Of a stretch of DNA of 64,000 nucleotides, positions 63,018 through 64,000 are shown piece after piece. The DNA is taken from positions 79,653 to 143,652 of the forward strand of contig JAGLCJ010000010.1 in NCBI GenBank assembly GCA_023146255.1. Reading direction: 5' to 3'. The notes beneath the pieces were generated by a model. The model did not search any database. It saw nothing but the letters and a program-made list of their open reading frames with translations, and was not told the origin of the DNA. The position numbers and the translations under genes were made by a program. The first letter of the stretch is position 1; the number at the start of each line of letters is the position of its first letter. This DNA is from Alcanivoracaceae bacterium (GTDB lineage Bacteria; Pseudomonadota; Gammaproteobacteria; Pseudomonadales; Alcanivoracaceae).

Positions 63018-63937
63018 TCCGCCACCCCTCCATGTAAGGAATCCTCAATGAGCCTTCTTCTCAAGGATTCTTTTGAATTGTTGGAGTAGTATTCCATGGC
63101 TCCAATGGACGCCACCCCTCGATCAAATCTAGCTTGCTTGTCTTTGCTTGAGAAATGAACCCGCGTCTGATCTCTTCGTGGAATATAGTAATCTAGATTA
63201 CCCGCTCTCCTCGTCGTTACCATGTCCAGCTTTGTTAGTAAAAATAGTATTCTCTTTATCGCTGACGAGCTTATATCTATATCTAAGCAGGCTAAGAACT
63301 CTTGAATTTCTTTAAGCTTTAATGCTTTGAATATGGATACAAGATCAAAGATCAGAAACGCTATATGGCCACTTGATGACGGGTCGAACTTAATCGTTTT
63401 TACTTGACTATCCAGTCGACTCTGAATGCTATCAGCGATGTCCCCGACGAATGGCGGAAAAGTGCTGCCGATATTGCCATAAACATATGGATAGGCATAA
63501 AGGGACTCATCGCCAATCTGCCTAAGTGGCCCTAACCGAATAAAAGACTGCTCTAGATGATGCTTCTCGCTCAAGATAATCATGAGTTTGTGCTTGAGGC
63601 TTGAGTTAACAGAAAAACATCCGAGCTCAGCTATTGCGCCTGGGCTTTCTAAAGCAATCACGATCAGCGAGGCCGTATGAGCCAAGTCCTGCTCAAACGT
63701 TAGAAGGTCTGGATAAACCGAATCGTGCAGCCAGTCTTTGAACTCTTCGGGAATAACGAGGGATTTTGAAAGAGACCGCTTATTGGCCAGAATATGATTG
63801 TATAAATATCCCCTTACAGTACCTGTGTCGTCTCTGTCGCCGCCAAACAGAAACACAATATGCGGGGTAAGGTTTACAGACGACTCGCTGAGCAATATGC
63901 GAGAGAGATATCCTTTTCTTGGGTCTGACGATGTCAC
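63014..63937 (-). CDS. Retron effector, nucleoside deoxyribosyltransferase-like plus winged-helix region
   Basis: 307 residues, GTG start. N-terminal NDT-like domain: VFLFGGDRDD (28-37) for nucleotide binding, LIVIALESPGAIAELGCFS (91-109) with Glu97 and Glu104, then SFIRLGPLRQIG. These match the effector of retron Eco1 (FLCGGD, FPESPGS-TELGAFS, SFINYGPVR) as I recall it. The C-terminal part (~200-290) looks like a winged-helix DNA-binding region (IKRILFLLTKLDMVTTRRA). In Eco1-type systems the effector, RT and msDNA form a filament that is released on phage infection and degrades NAD-like or nucleoside pools. No clear Shine-Dalgarno is seen before the GTG. Confidence 0.9.
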   Translation of the reverse strand: MTSSDPRKGYLSRILLSESSVNLTPHIVFLFGGDRDDTGTVRGYLYNHILANKRSLSKSLVIPEEFKDWLHDSVYPDLLTFEQDLAHTASLIVIALESPGAIAELGCFSVNSSLKHKLMIILSEKHHLEQSFIRLGPLRQIGDESLYAYPYVYGNIGSTFPPFVGDIADSIQSRLDSQVKTIKFDPSSSGHIAFLIFDLVSIFKALKLKEIQEFLACLDIDISSSAIKRILFLLTKLDMVTTRRAGNLDYYIPRRDQTRVHFSSKDKQARFDRGVASIGAMEYYSNNSKESLRRRLIEDSLHGGVAE

Positions 63938-63950
63938 TTTTTATTATATT

Positions 63951-64000
63951 CCCCGATATGCCCTTTACCTAGAGAACGCGGTGAAGCCCCTTCCGGGATT
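63951..64000 (-). ncRNA. Probable 3' end of the retron msr-msd RNA (cut by window edge)
   Basis: In Eco1 the RNA gene lies just upstream of the effector and ends in TTCTGAC-GTAAGGGTGCGCA (the a2 repeat). Read on the minus strand, this window has TTCTCTA-GGTAAAGGGCATATC (63956-63977) in the same place, directly before the effector, which looks like the same structure. The matching a1 repeat and msr lie beyond base 64000, so folding cannot be tested. Confidence 0.4.

Overview
This window is chromosomal DNA from a GC-rich gammaproteobacterium. The best guess is an Alcanivorax-like hydrocarbon degrader. The evidence is two complete AlkB-type alkane hydroxylase genes (one divergent from a GntR/FCD regulator), plus housekeeping blocks whose order follows Pseudomonas: serA divergent from a D-2-hydroxyglutarate dehydrogenase gene, trkH-trkA-rsmB-fmt-def back to back with lysM-dprA-tsaC-hemF-aroE, and rsmD-M16-M16 facing ftsY-ftsE-ftsX. 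The species assignment is inference.

Layout. 1-6.4 kb: end of pgk, fba, then small accessory genes (VOC protein, lipoprotein, DUF1622, FAD monooxygenase, flavin-reductase-like protein, alpha/beta hydrolase, LEA-like secreted protein). 6.4-10.1 kb: an envelope cluster (COG3014, YcfL, LpoB-like, CsgG-like). 10.2-14 kb: serA and D2HGDH, a 228-bp nested inverted repeat and a FAH hydrolase. 14-26.3 kb: rpoH with a perfect CIRCE operator, the GntR regulator, alkB copy 1, a lipoprotein hydrolase, a 1531-residue repeat autotransporter, a TPR-sulfotransferase and alkB copy 2. 26.4-43.1 kb: cysC, potassium uptake, translation, heme and shikimate genes, prlC, trmB and a MATE exporter. 43-53.7 kb: thiamine genes, DUF423, MAPEG, a tandem kappa-GST-like protein, ilvD, argA, a RES/Xre toxin-antitoxin pair, a cold-shock gene and two accessory proteins. 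53.7-61.3 kb: YchJ, YheT, rsmD, a pair of M16 peptidase-like genes and ftsYEX.

The last 2.7 kb (61286-64000) is visibly AT-richer and begins 20 bp after ftsX, where rpoH sits in Pseudomonas and E. coli. It carries a retron of the Eco1 (Ec86)/St85 type on the minus strand: a nucleoside-deoxyribosyltransferase-like effector with a C-terminal winged-helix-like part, overlapping by 4 bp a 310-residue reverse transcriptase with YADD. The retron RNA gene should lie upstream of the effector, at and beyond the right edge; its 3' end is probably visible at 63951-64000. Downstream is an unrecognised gene whose natural ATG reading frame is interrupted by an in-frame TAG.

Other signals: CIRCE on rpoH suggests HrcA control of the heat-shock sigma factor. 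Both alkB promoters share an 18/19 match around TTGACA, but only the copy beside the GntR gene has an 8+8 palindrome at the expected transcription start. A REP-like element built on GTAGGAGCGGYCG occurs four times. No tRNA, rRNA, CRISPR array or insertion sequence was seen.
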